Source: Streptomyces cellulosae (GTDB taxonomy: Bacteria; Actinomycetota; Actinomycetes; Streptomycetales; Streptomycetaceae). Taken from it: a DNA stretch of 64,000 bases. The stretch lies in NCBI RefSeq assembly GCF_000721105.1, contig NZ_JOEV01000001.1, positions 1-64,000 of the forward strand, read 5' to 3'. This document shows, piece by piece, positions 9,008 to 17,612 of this stretch; positions within the stretch are counted from its first letter, which is position 1; each line of letters opens with the position of its first letter. A program made the translations under genes and the position numbers. Below the pieces are notes generated by a model. The model was not told where the DNA came from and did not search any database. It saw nothing but the letters and a program-made list of their open reading frames with translations.

Positions 9008-10785
9008 CGGCGGGCTCGCCAGCGTTCGCGGAGCTGCCATGCGCTGGTTTTGGGTCGGCGGTCGCGGGTGAACACGCCCTTTTTGTTGCCGTCGACGCGG
9101 AGCAGGCCGGGGGCGGTGGCGAAGTCGGCGAAGTTCCAGATCTGTTCGCCGACGACCGCCTCGATGCGGTCGAAGACGCGGTGGTACATCGCGAGTACGG
9201 CGGCCTGGTAGTCCTCGGTCCACGGGGTGGGCGTGATGGTGCGCAGCCCCGTGAGTGTGTCCGCGCCGTATTCGGTCATGATGATCGGCTTGTCGTGTTT
9301 GCGTGTCCAGGCGCGGAGTTCGTCTTCCAGGTTCCGCTCTGCCGCCGGGAGATCTGCCAGGTTCTTGTACCAGCCGTAGTAGCGGTTGAGCATGAGGACG
9401 TCGAACAGGCCGGAGATGACGTCGTTGTCCGGGGTGGCGCTCATGAAGTTGGCGAAGGCCAGCGGGCGGGTCGGGTCCAGCCGCCGGGCTTCGTCGACCA
9501 GCGGCTCGAAGTAGGAGCGGGAGGCTGTGGTGGTGGACTCCGGCTCGTTGGCGATGCTCCAGATCACCACACTGGGATGGTTCTTGTCCCGGGCGATCAA
9601 CTCCGCGAGCGCCTGGCGGTGGACCTCCTGTGTGGCGCTGTTGATGGTGAACTCGGAGAACGTGGTGAACACCGCCTCGGCGAGCGTGGCGCCGAGTTCG
9701 GCGTTGAGTCCGACAGCGGGGGTTTCGCCGATGACCACGATGCCGTGCCGGTCCGCGTACTCGAGCACCTCCTCCGCGTAGGGGTAGTGCGAGGTGCGGA
9801 AGGAGTTTGCGCCGAGCCACTCCAGAAGCGCGAAGTCATGGACCATGAAGGCGTCGTCGTGGCCCTTGCCGCGTACGGGGCTGTCCTCGTGTTTGCCGAA
9901 GCCGGTGAAGTAGAACGGCTCTCCGTTGATGAGGAACCGGTTCCCCTCGACCGCCACAGTCCGTACTCCCACCTGCAGCGTGTACGCGTCGGTCGGTTCC
10001 TCATCGGCGTCCCGCAGTTCGGCATGGAGGTGGTAGAGGTAGCCCTCGCCCGGCCGCCAGGGGTGCACGTCCTCGACGGTGAGTCCGCCGGTGCTGCCGG
10101 TGGCTCGCGCGACCTCGGCGCCGTCGGCGTCCCGGAGGAGGACGCGGACGTCCTGCTCCTCGTGGCCGACCGCCTGGATCTGGTAGTTGACGATCCCGGT
10201 CGATCCGGCCAGCCGGGTGAAGACGGTGATGTCACTGATGTAGGTGCGGGGTGTGGTGTAGAGCCAGACGCTGCGGTGCAGGCCGGCATAGTTGAAGAAG
10301 TCGTGGAAGTAGCGCTGGCGCGGTCCGTCGGGGGTCTGCTCGACGTAGCCCGGGGGGATGGACTGCCATGACAGGGTGTTGTCGACCACGATCGTCACCC
10401 GGTGCTCGGCGCCCGTCTCGACCAGGTCGGTGAGGTCGGCCTCGAACGGCGTGTATCCGCCCTCGTGGGCCGTGACCTCGGTGTCGTCGACCCAGACCAC
10501 CGCCCGGTGGGTCGCGGAGTCGAAGCGCAGGACGATCCGCTGTCCTTCCCACCGCTTCGGGATCCGTATCACCCTCTGGTACCAGACGTCGCCCACGTGG
10601 TCGTGGACCGCCGGATCCGGGAACAGGTCGTTGTAGCTGGCCGGCACGGGAGCCTCCCGCCTGCCGGGCAAGGTGTGGCGCCACCAGCCGTCAGCCCGGC
10701 CGACAGCCTCGGTGTCTACGGCGAACCGCCACAGGCCGTTGAGCGAGGTGCACTCGCGGGTGGGCGTATCGCGGGGCCTGAGCAT
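9004..10785 (-). CDS. uidA: beta-glucuronidase, glycoside hydrolase family 2
   Basis: This 593-residue cytoplasmic enzyme cleaves beta-D-glucuronides to glucuronate and aglycone. It has sugar-binding, immunoglobulin-like and TIM-barrel domains in GH2 order and aligns closely with E. coli GusA, including 'RGKGHDDAFMVHDFALLEWLGANSFRTSHYPY'-type blocks. The acid/base is Glu414 in 'SIANEPES' and the nucleophile is Glu505 in 'MTEYGADT'. Asn567 and Lys569 in 'GNKKGVF' form the N-x-K motif that recognises the glucuronate carboxylate; this separates glucuronidases from galactosidases. The start has a GAGGAG site. It is the middle gene of a likely operon with a kinase-like gene 22 bases upstream and a coupled symporter downstream. 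Confidence 0.95.
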   Translation of the reverse strand: MLRPRDTPTRECTSLNGLWRFAVDTEAVGRADGWWRHTLPGRREAPVPASYNDLFPDPAVHDHVGDVWYQRVIRIPKRWEGQRIVLRFDSATHRAVVWVDDTEVTAHEGGYTPFEADLTDLVETGAEHRVTIVVDNTLSWQSIPPGYVEQTPDGPRQRYFHDFFNYAGLHRSVWLYTTPRTYISDITVFTRLAGSTGIVNYQIQAVGHEEQDVRVLLRDADGAEVARATGSTGGLTVEDVHPWRPGEGYLYHLHAELRDADEEPTDAYTLQVGVRTVAVEGNRFLINGEPFYFTGFGKHEDSPVRGKGHDDAFMVHDFALLEWLGANSFRTSHYPYAEEVLEYADRHGIVVIGETPAVGLNAELGATLAEAVFTTFSEFTINSATQEVHRQALAELIARDKNHPSVVIWSIANEPESTTTASRSYFEPLVDEARRLDPTRPLAFANFMSATPDNDVISGLFDVLMLNRYYGWYKNLADLPAAERNLEDELRAWTRKHDKPIIMTEYGADTLTGLRTITPTPWTEDYQAAVLAMYHRVFDRIEAVVGEQIWNFADFATAPGLLRVDGNKKGVFTRDRRPKTSAWQLRERWRARR

Positions 10786-10807
10786 AGGTACTCCTCATGT
10801 CGTCAAG

Positions 10808-11476
10808 TCACTTGCTGCGCGACATGCGCAAGGTGGCGGCACCGGCGATCAGTTCCACGCACGCGTCCACGCTGAAGGCGGTGGCGTCGATCATGAGGTG
10901 ATACAGGGCCGGGTCGTCACCGTCGGTGCCGTACGCCCTGCGGACGTACTCCCTTCGCGCCCAGTCGTTGGCCTTTACGCGCTGCTCAGCAGTGGCACGA
11001 TCGACGTTGTCGGCTTCCATCGCCTGTGCGATACGGGCATCGAGGGGCCCGCCCAGGTACACGTGCAGCGCTTGCGGCAGCTCGCGCAGCACTATCGCGC
11101 CGCCGCGCCCCAGCACGACACCTCCGGACCGGGCGGCGTCGGCCATGAAGCGGCGGATCCGCGCCTGCATCTCGCCTTCTTCCAGAGGCCAGCGGTCCTG
11201 GGCCGGGCCGGCTGTCAGGCTGGGCGCCCTGGCCAGCAGCGCCAGCAACCGTTGCCGGCGCCTGACCGGGCGCTCATCTGCTGCAGCGACGACCTCCTCT
11301 GGGACGCCGCTCTGCGCGGCGACCGAAGCGGGGATGGCGCGATCGAGGAAGGCAACGCCGAGCCGCTGCGCCACCTCGGGCCCGATGACGACGCCGCCCG
11401 TGCCGTACAGCGCGGCGAGCGTCACCACCGGAGGAGACCGCTTCGGTTCCGAACCTGCCGACTCAAGATCAGGCAT
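10808..11476 (-). CDS. cytidylate kinase-like family protein
   Basis: This 222-residue protein belongs to the cytidylate kinase-like family (PF13189). The N-terminal nucleotide-binding loop reads 'LAALYGTGGVVIGPEVAQRLGVAFLDRAI' rather than the canonical GSGG form. The middle has 'VVLGRGGAIVLRELPQALHVYLGGP', and the C-terminal 'NDWARREYVRRAYG' matches the family arginine region. It is expected to bind ATP, but the acceptor is unknown. It lies only 22 bases before uidA in the same direction, so it is probably the first gene of the glucuronide operon, an odd partner for that pathway. Confidence 0.8.
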   Translation of the reverse strand: MPDLESAGSEPKRSPPVVTLAALYGTGGVVIGPEVAQRLGVAFLDRAIPASVAAQSGVPEEVVAAADERPVRRRQRLLALLARAPSLTAGPAQDRWPLEEGEMQARIRRFMADAARSGGVVLGRGGAIVLRELPQALHVYLGGPLDARIAQAMEADNVDRATAEQRVKANDWARREYVRRAYGTDGDDPALYHLMIDATAFSVDACVELIAGAATLRMSRSK

Positions 11477-11587
11477 ACTTGGAATTCTTCATGAACCGCA
11501 ACAAACCGCCACTTAGCCATGTTTTCTGGATTAAATGCCACCTTCGCGCTGTCCCGTGCTGCCGATTCGTCGTGCGGGGGCCAGCAA

Positions 11588-12569
11588 TTGATCAAGACGT
11601 TGGTGCTGCTCGGTGCGACCGGTGACCTCGCCGGTTCCCGCCGGGGTGGCCGGCACCGCCGGGGAGCAGGCGGTGTTCCGGGTCGACCACGTCCTCGGGC
11701 TCCCCACCGTCCAGAACCTGCTCGCGCTGCGCCTGTCCAACCGGGTCCTGGAACCGGTATGGAACAGCCGGCACATCGAGCAGATCGACATCCTGTGGGA
11801 GGAAGACCTCGGCCTGGTGGAGGGCCGGGCGGGCTACTTCGACCGCTCCGGCACCCTGCGGGACGTGATGCAGAACCACATGCTCCAGATCCTGTCTCTC
11901 ATCGCGATGGACCTGCCCACCTCTCTGGACGGGCACGCCCTGCGGGACTGCAAGGTCGACGTCCTGCGTTCCGTGCGCCGCCTGAGCCGCGACGAGGCCC
12001 TGTCCCGGACCCGTCGCGCCCGGTACACCGCCGGTACGCTCCCCGACCCGGCAGGCGGGGACGGACGCGCCGTTCCAGCATGCCGGGATGAGGGCGGCGT
12101 CGACACGGACCGCGGCACCGAGACCTTCGCCGAGGTCGGGCTGTACCTCGACAGCGAACGGTGGGCGGGCACCCGCTTCCTGCTGCGCGCCGGCAAAGCG
12201 CTGCACCGCCGGCGCAAGCAGGTCACGGTCCGCTTCCGGCCTACCGAGCACCCGTCGACCCTCAGCGCTCCGGCCAATGAACTGCGGATCGGCCTCGACG
12301 GCCCCGACGACCTCGCCTTGCACCTGACCGGCGGTGCCCTGAAGCCGCCGAGCCCGGCGGCGGTGACGCTCGCCGCGCCGCCTCCCGTCTCCGACCTGCC
12401 GGCCTACGCTCACGTGCTGCTGGACGTCCTGTCGGGCGGCAGCACGCTGTCCGTCCGCGGCGACGAAGCCGAAGCGGCCTGACGCCTAGTAACGCCCGTA
12501 CTGGCCGCTTGGAACGCAGCGCTGGTCCCGCTGGAGGAATACGCGGCTGGCAGTGCGGGCCCGCCTTGA
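11588..12569 (+). pseudogene. zwf: glucose-6-phosphate dehydrogenase pseudogene
   Basis: Three lesions are visible. A start-like TTG at 11588 leads into the Rossmann beginning 'IKTLVLLGATGDLAG', which then breaks off; roughly 140 internal residues and the frame are lost. Sequence resumes near 11660 in another frame with 'FRVDHVLGLPTVQNLLALRLSNRVLEPVWN' and continues to 'LDVLSGGSTLSVRGDEAEAA'. There the expected Trp codon is TGA (12480-12482). Beyond that stop the same frame still encodes the normal tail 'RLVTPVLAAWNAALVPLEEY', ending at 12569. The NADP-binding half and substrate lysine region are gone, so it cannot be active. Confidence 0.85.
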
Positions 12570-12592
12570 CACACGGCCGGCACCATCGGCTG

Positions 12593-13771
12593 TCAACGTC
12601 GGCGCCGCCGTCGGCTCACCAGCGTGAGTCGCAGACGGCGGAACACCGCGGCGGGGCGGGGCAGGCGGGGCAGGTGGAAGTCTTCCGGCGGTGCGCCCGC
12701 CCGCGGCATGCCTGCGCCCCGCTGCTGGAACACGGCGGACGCTTCTGAAGGGGCGGCGCCGGCGAAGACCATGATGTCGAGGCAGAGGAACCGCACGCCA
12801 GCGGCCACTGCTTCCCGCTCCATATGCGGCACCGGGGCCTCGCCGGCCCGGCGGGCGACGGTGAAAGCGCGGTCCACCGCCCGCTGGCGGACCGGGCGGC
12901 TGCCCAGGTCTGCCGAAAGGTCGGTGATCGCTCCGGCCAGCTCCCGTACCGCCTGCGCGAGCCCGACCTGCCCCGGCAGATGCGCGCCGGCAGCGGTGCG
13001 CATGAGCATCAGACAGCTGGCTCCGAGCAACTGGACCTGGGCGGCCTCCTCGGTCGTCCGCCTGACGGCGGGGCGCCGGTAATGCCAGATCAACGAGTGG
13101 CCGGCGACCCGGGCCCCGGCCGGCCCAGCCCTGCCCACCTCGGCGAGGTGCTCCCGCACGCCGGACATGCACCTGATCAGCCCCGCGTGCAGCTCCTCGT
13201 CTGACGCACCACGCTCGATCGCCTCAGCCGCCAGCCACAGGCCCTCGGCCATCATGGCCAGCGCAGCCCTCTCCGCCCGGCGCACCAGGGCTAGCGGCTC
13301 GGGGGGAAACAGAACCTGCGTGAACATCAGCGCCACCCCAGCACCGATCAGCGCATCGATCAACCGGTTCACACCAGCCCCGCCGTCGGCCGCGGCGATG
13401 GTCAGGATCGCCCCGGCGGCCGCCTGGACACGCATCAGCCGATTGGCCCCCAGCGACTGAGCGACGACCAGCGCGACGATCGTCGCCAGCGCCAGGCTGT
13501 CCCAGCCGCCACCGAGGACAACGACCGTGAGTTCTCCGAAGACGATGCCGATACACACGCCGGAGACCAGCCGCAGGGCGTTCCTGCCCCGCTCGCCGCG
13601 CCCGAAGTTGAGAGCGACCACTGCCGCGATCGGAGCGAAGAACGGGTCATGGTGACCGCCCACCCGGACAGCGATCACCCAGGCCACCGTGGCCGCTGCC
13701 GTGGCCTGCACCAGAGGCCAGGTCTCGGCGAGCCACGTCCGCAACGCTGCGGCTGTGGGCGAACGGGCCAT
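12593..13771 (-). CDS. FUSC-family (aromatic acid exporter-like) membrane protein
   Basis: This 392-residue integral membrane protein has a hydrophobic N-terminal half with about six helices (residues 20-150), including 'HHDPFFAPIAAVVALNFGRGERG', 'LRLVSGVCIGIVFGELT' and 'GAGVALMFTQVLFPPEPLALVRRAERAALAM'. A soluble alpha-helical domain follows. This is the layout of the FUSC/ArAE family, which exports hydroxybenzoates and related acids. The start ATG at 13771 was chosen as the first before the membrane region; a longer upstream frame overlaps the divergent lactonase gene. It ends in a basic 'SRRRRRR' tail. Confidence 0.85.
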   Translation of the reverse strand: MARSPTAAALRTWLAETWPLVQATAAATVAWVIAVRVGGHHDPFFAPIAAVVALNFGRGERGRNALRLVSGVCIGIVFGELTVVVLGGGWDSLALATIVALVVAQSLGANRLMRVQAAAGAILTIAAADGGAGVNRLIDALIGAGVALMFTQVLFPPEPLALVRRAERAALAMMAEGLWLAAEAIERGASDEELHAGLIRCMSGVREHLAEVGRAGPAGARVAGHSLIWHYRRPAVRRTTEEAAQVQLLGASCLMLMRTAAGAHLPGQVGLAQAVRELAGAITDLSADLGSRPVRQRAVDRAFTVARRAGEAPVPHMEREAVAAGVRFLCLDIMVFAGAAPSEASAVFQQRGAGMPRAGAPPEDFHLPRLPRPAAVFRRLRLTLVSRRRRRR

Positions 13772-13852
13772 ACGGCGGTCTCCCGGTTCAGGCACTATGG
13801 AGAAGAATGTGCGCTTTCCGACTAAAAATACCTGTCTTGTCTGGAGGCGCCG

Positions 13853-14704
13853 ATGCGCGTGGAACAGGTGACCGATCCGATCGTGTACCACGGCGAGGGG
13901 CCGGTATGGTCGCCGCGCTGGGGCGGCCTGCGCTGGGTCGACATGCTGGCCGGGGATGTGCTGTCCCTTGCCGGCGACGGAAACGTCACCCGCCGCCATG
14001 TGGGCGATGTCGCCGCAGCAGTGCGGCCCCGCCGCCAGGGTGGCGCGGTCATCGGAGTCGAGCGGGGCTTCGCCCTGGAGGACGCCGACGGCACCCTCAC
14101 GCACCTGCCCGCCCTGTGGGACGACGACTGTGGGATACGGATGAACGAGGGCGGCTGCGATCCCGACGGCCGCTTCTACTGCGGCTCAATGGCCTACGAC
14201 AAACGCCCCGGCGCCGGCACCCTGTACCGGCTGACACCGGACGGCTCCGTCGCGGTAATCCTCACCGGAGTCACCATCTCCAACGGGCTGGAGTGGAGCG
14301 CCGACGGCACTCACGCCTACTACAACGACACGCCCACACAGCGGATCGCCGTGTTCGACTACGACTCCGAGTCGGGCTTGACCGGGCAGCGCACCTTCGT
14401 GACCGTGCCCGCCGATGCCGGACGTCCGGACGGGCTGACCGTCGACGCCCAAGGCGGCGTCTGGGTGGCTCTCAACAATGGTTCAGCGGTGCGACGTTAC
14501 TCTCCGACGGGTGCCCTCGACGAGGTGATCGAACTGCCGGCACGGAAGGTCACCGCCTGCACCTTCGGCGGGCCGCACCTGGACGAGCTGTTCATCACCA
14601 CGTCCCGGGAGGACCTCGCGCCTTCACAGGACCCGTTGGCAGGCTCGCTGTTCCTGGTACGAGTCGACGTCTCCGGGCTGCCCGTCCGCGAGTTCGCGGG
14701 ATGA
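13853..14704 (+). CDS. SMP-30/gluconolactonase/LRE family protein
   Basis: This 283-residue six-bladed beta-propeller is predicted to hydrolyse sugar or other lactones using one divalent metal. The metal ligands of the family are visible: Glu15 in 'YHGEGPVWS', Asn in 'TISNGLEWS' and Asp in 'GRPDGLTVD'. The conserved 'RMNEGGCDPDGRFYCGSM' block is present. The ATG at 13853 has a CTGGAGG site. It diverges from the FUSC exporter 81 bases away. Next to a glucuronide operon, an aldono- or uronolactone is a plausible substrate, but this is inference. Confidence 0.9.
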   Translation: MRVEQVTDPIVYHGEGPVWSPRWGGLRWVDMLAGDVLSLAGDGNVTRRHVGDVAAAVRPRRQGGAVIGVERGFALEDADGTLTHLPALWDDDCGIRMNEGGCDPDGRFYCGSMAYDKRPGAGTLYRLTPDGSVAVILTGVTISNGLEWSADGTHAYYNDTPTQRIAVFDYDSESGLTGQRTFVTVPADAGRPDGLTVDAQGGVWVALNNGSAVRRYSPTGALDEVIELPARKVTACTFGGPHLDELFITTSREDLAPSQDPLAGSLFLVRVDVSGLPVREFAG

Positions 14705-14986
14705 CGCGCCGTGGGACTTCCGGCAGCGAGGCCGTCATCCCCACCGCATCCGCTCGTGGCGAAAAGCACGCCCACACCAAGGCCCAGGCCGAACGCACCA
14801 CCGCGAGCTGACCTGCGGCCCCAGGCCTTATAGAGCCATGACATCCCGGGGCCGCCGGTCACCGGCGGGTGCAACCGGACGACAGGTGCGGGCCTGGTCT
14901 GCTCGTTCGAAGAAAGGAGGTCAAGACCGATATCACGCCGCACCAGTGGGGGCCTTCCCCCGTGAAGGTGGGTACGCGGTTGTTGA
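14705..14986. other. intergenic region between lactonase gene and IS3 remnant
   Basis: No gene is supported. A short GGGGGCCTTCCCCC hairpin lies near 14947-14961. A minus-strand open frame reads like a membrane or lipoprotein segment ('GGAFGLGLGVGVLFATSG'), but it overlaps the lactonase and lacks a clear start. Confidence 0.4.
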
Positions 14987-15222
14987 TCACGCGGCGAGCG
15001 TGAGCTTGGCGGTGTGTGTCGGTGTGTGTCGGTGTTCGTATTCGCCGGGGCTGAGGTGGCCGTTGGCGGAGTGCCGGCGGCGAGTGTTGTAGCGGGTCAG
15101 CCAGGCGAAGACGGTCCGGCAAGTGCCGACGTCACCGTAGTCGTGGGCGCCCTGGAGAGTCTCCCGTTACAGGGTCGCGTGGAAGCTTTCGCAGGCCGCG
15201 TTGTCGGCGCTAGTTGTATTGA
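14987..15222 (-). pseudogene. IS3-family transposase remnant (integrase C-terminus, in-frame stop)
   Basis: The minus strand encodes the last 75 or so residues of an IS3-type OrfB integrase: 'DNAACESFHATL', then a TAA stop where the family has Lys, then 'RETLQGAHDYGDVGTCRTVFAWLTRYNTRRRHSANGHLSPGEYE', ending with TGA at 14987. The DDE catalytic Glu lies in 'ACESFH'. The N-terminal part is absent upstream of about 15222. It is a dead fragment of an insertion sequence. Confidence 0.82.
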
Positions 15223-15554
15223 TCACGAGCGTTGTTGTCGGGGGGGTGACGTGTGGTGATCCCTGCGGTAGGTCGGTGGTATGCGGTACGCGCAGGAGAC
15301 GGTACCGCCCGCCGACGTTGGGCGGCCGGCTTCGCAGCCGCCGCAGTGCTGAGCCGGCGTTCGCGGCCCCGCAGCACCCACTCGCGCAGGGTCGCCCGGT
15401 TACCTGGAGATGCCGTACCGCATACGACGGCGCCCCAAGTCCTCCCTGCCGTGCGTCAGCAGCTCACCGACGAGGTCAGCGGCCTGCTGGCTCGGATGGC
15501 CTTCCACCAAGCGTGGCTCCGAGGCGTCGGCCGTCGCGGGCTCCTACGCGACCT
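15223..15554. other. about 330 bp with no assignable gene
   Basis: Open frames exist on the plus strand but change register repeatedly. A short peptide starting 'MRYAQETVPP' at about 15280 faintly recalls the N-terminus of IS630-type transposases, but it stops after 24 codons. This is probably debris of mobile elements. Confidence 0.4.
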
Positions 15555-15783
15555 TCGTGGCCAACGGCACGAGCAGAAGCAGGCGCGCCGATGAGTCTCG
15601 CCTGGCAGCAGCCACCGATCACCACCGACAGCGGTATGCGCCTCGGCGTCCCGTATCCCCGGGACCAATCGAACGCTGCCCGAGCCAGGTGCCTCGAGGT
15701 GATGCGCCGTCACCTCTAAGAACACACACCGACTTTGGTGCCAACTATCCCTCTTTTGTGCCAACTGAAAATCCTCGTCACAA
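15555..15783 (+). repeat. direct repeat copy 2 with transposon-end-like motifs
   Basis: This is the diverged partner of 4083-4317, about 11.47 kb away and in the same orientation. It encodes 'MSLAWQQPPITTDSGMRLG' and, after frameshifts relative to copy 1, the same end 'EVMRRHL' with TAA at 15717-15719. It then has two GCCAACT motifs (about 15740 and 15760) and ends 'AATCCTCGTCACAA' at 15783. The right half of the palindrome seen in copy 1 is missing. The acyl-CoA dehydrogenase stop codon follows within five bases. Confidence 0.75.
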
Positions 15784-15787
15784 ACCC

Positions 15788-16966
15788 TCACCGTCTCACC
15801 CTCGGCATCCCCAGCCCGATCCACGAGATGATCTCCCGCTGGATCTCGTTGTTGCCGCCGCCGAAGGTGAAGATCACAGCGGAGCGGTAGCCGCGTTCCA
15901 GTTCGCCGTGGAGTACGGCGCCCGCCGAGCCCTCCTTCAGTGCGCCGGCGGCGCCGACGATCTCCATCAGCCACCCATAGGCGTCCCGGCGGGCCTCGGA
16001 GCCGTAGACCTTGACCGCGGAGGCGTCCTGGGGGGTGAGGGTGCCGTCCTGGACGGCGTTGACCATCTGCCAGTTGAGGAGCTTGAGGGCGTCCAGCCGG
16101 GCGTGGGTGCGGGCCAGCAGGCGGCGTACCCAGGCGAGGTCGACGACGCGGCGGCCGTCGGCGAGCTTGGTCTCCATGGCCCAGCCCTGCACGTCGTGCA
16201 GGGCGCGGATCGCCATGGTGCCGTGTGCGGCGAGGGTGACCCGCTCGTGGTTCAGCTGGTTGGTGATCAGCCGCCAGCCCTTGTTCTCCTCGCCGACCCG
16301 GTGGGAGACGGGGACGCGGACGTTCTCGTAGTAGCTGGCCGTGGTGTCGTGCGAGGCGAGGGTGTTGATGACGGTGCAGGAGTAGCCGGGGTCGGTGGTC
16401 GGCATCAGGAGCATGGTGATGCCCTTGTGCGGCGGGGCGTCCAGGTCGGTGCGGACCGCGAGCCAGACCCAGTCGGCCGTGTCTCCGTTGGTGGTCCAGA
16501 TCTTCTGCCCGTTGACGACGTACGCGTCGCCGTCGCGTACGGCACGGGTCTTCAGGGACGCCAGGTCGGTGCCGGCATCGGGCTCGCTGTAGCCGATCGC
16601 GAAGTCGATCTCGCCGGAGAGGATCTTCGGCAGGAAGTACGCCTTCTGCTCGTCCGTGCCGTACCGCATGATCGTCGGGCCGACGGTGTTCAGGGCCATC
16701 AGGGGCAGCGGAACACCGGCCTGGGCGGCCTCGTCGAAGAAGATGAACTGCTCCATCGCCGTCAGGCCCCGGCCGCCGTACTCCTTCGGCCAGCCGACAC
16801 CGAGCCAGCCGTCCTGGCCGAGCCGGCGGATCGTGTCGCGGTAGAAGCGCTTCTGGGCCGCCCTTTCGGTGAAGCGCGCATGCGCGTTGTCCGGCACCAG
16901 GTCGGCGAAGTAGGTCCGCAGTTCGGTGCGCAGCCGCTGCTGCTCGGGCGTGTGATCGAGGTGCAC
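15788..16966 (-). CDS. acyl-CoA dehydrogenase
   Basis: This 392-residue flavoenzyme oxidises acyl-CoA at the alpha-beta bond and passes electrons to ETF. It has the N-terminal helical domain ('LGQDGWLGVGWPKEYGGRG'), the middle beta domain ('AIGYSEPDAGTDLASLKTRA', 'NGQKIWTTNGDTADW') and the C-terminal helical domain ending 'FTFGGGNNEIQREIISWIGLGMPRV'. It resembles the FadE groups used in actinobacterial steroid and fatty-acid catabolism. No thiolase or CoA-ligase partner is adjacent. Its 3' end abuts repeat copy 2, so the native downstream context may have been lost. Confidence 0.93.
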   Translation of the reverse strand: MHLDHTPEQQRLRTELRTYFADLVPDNAHARFTERAAQKRFYRDTIRRLGQDGWLGVGWPKEYGGRGLTAMEQFIFFDEAAQAGVPLPLMALNTVGPTIMRYGTDEQKAYFLPKILSGEIDFAIGYSEPDAGTDLASLKTRAVRDGDAYVVNGQKIWTTNGDTADWVWLAVRTDLDAPPHKGITMLLMPTTDPGYSCTVINTLASHDTTASYYENVRVPVSHRVGEENKGWRLITNQLNHERVTLAAHGTMAIRALHDVQGWAMETKLADGRRVVDLAWVRRLLARTHARLDALKLLNWQMVNAVQDGTLTPQDASAVKVYGSEARRDAYGWLMEIVGAAGALKEGSAGAVLHGELERGYRSAVIFTFGGGNNEIQREIISWIGLGMPRVRR

Positions 16967-17104
16967 GGCGCCTCCAGGGTCCCAGGCCGGTCCTGACGGC
17001 GCACACCGTAGAACGTGTTTCAGAAATTGGGAATGGGCATGCTCCTTCCGTCCTGTCCCGCATCCGCCGCCGCTGTCACGTGAGGCCGGCCGTACGGTCC
17101 GCCG

Positions 17105-17479
17105 TCACGTGAGCGTGGCCATGAAGTCGGTGCACGCCTGGGCGCACTCGCGGCACGCCTTCGCGCTGTCCTCGGCGCCCGGGTACCGGTCGAAGACGTG
17201 CGCGCTCTCCAGACACACCGACCGGCACCACTCCAACTGCACCCGGATGCCGTCCTCGTCGAGGCGGTTCTGCTCGGACAGCACTCGGCAGGTCGCGTCA
17301 CAGACCTCGGCGCACATGATGCCCTTGCGTCGGACCAGTTCCTGTTCCTCGGTACCGTCCGGATCCACGAGACTGGCACGCAGCGCACACGCCCGCGCAC
17401 ACTCGGTGCAGGCCTGGGCACAGGCGAACCTGTCCTCGAGGAACCGGAAGAGTTCCTGCTGCGATGTCGTCGTTGTCAC
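17105..17479 (-). CDS. four-helix bundle copper-binding protein
   Basis: This 124-residue protein is rich in cysteine and has the spacing of the DUF326/Csp-like four-helix bundle. The motifs are 'FACAQACTECARACALRA' in helix 1, 'GIMCAEVCDATCRVLSEQ' in helix 2, 'LEWCRSVCLESAHVFDR' in helix 3 and 'ACRECAQACTDFM' in helix 4. Family members line the inside of the bundle with cysteines to store Cu(I). There is no signal peptide, so a cytosolic copper buffer is likely. It is a single gene with no copper regulator or ATPase nearby. Confidence 0.88.
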   Translation of the reverse strand: MTTTTSQQELFRFLEDRFACAQACTECARACALRASLVDPDGTEEQELVRRKGIMCAEVCDATCRVLSEQNRLDEDGIRVQLEWCRSVCLESAHVFDRYPGAEDSAKACRECAQACTDFMATLT

Positions 17480-17612
17480 ACCGGGCGGGTAGCCGTCGCC
17501 GATGACACCAAACCCGGCGTTTCAAGGGTTTTGGCCGGTACGAGGCCCGCAGTCGGGTGACGGTTCGCGCCGAGGTCGGTTCGCCTTTGGTGCCTGGGGG
17601 TACCCGCGTGCC

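Noticed and set aside
14497..14943. minus-strand frame with a lipoprotein-like segment (LFATSGCGG)
   Set aside because: It overlaps the intact lactonase, lacks a ribosome binding site, and the downstream residues are low-complexity shadow sequence.
14947..14961. GGGGGCCTTCCCCC as a terminator
   Set aside because: The stem is short with a four-base loop, there is no U-run, and no gene ends immediately before it on either strand except a dead transposase.
15253..15594. 113-codon plus-strand ORF between the IS3 remnant and repeat copy 2
   Set aside because: It is Arg/Ala-rich with no motif, and the neighbouring frames shift in and out of plausible sequence, so it is likely debris.
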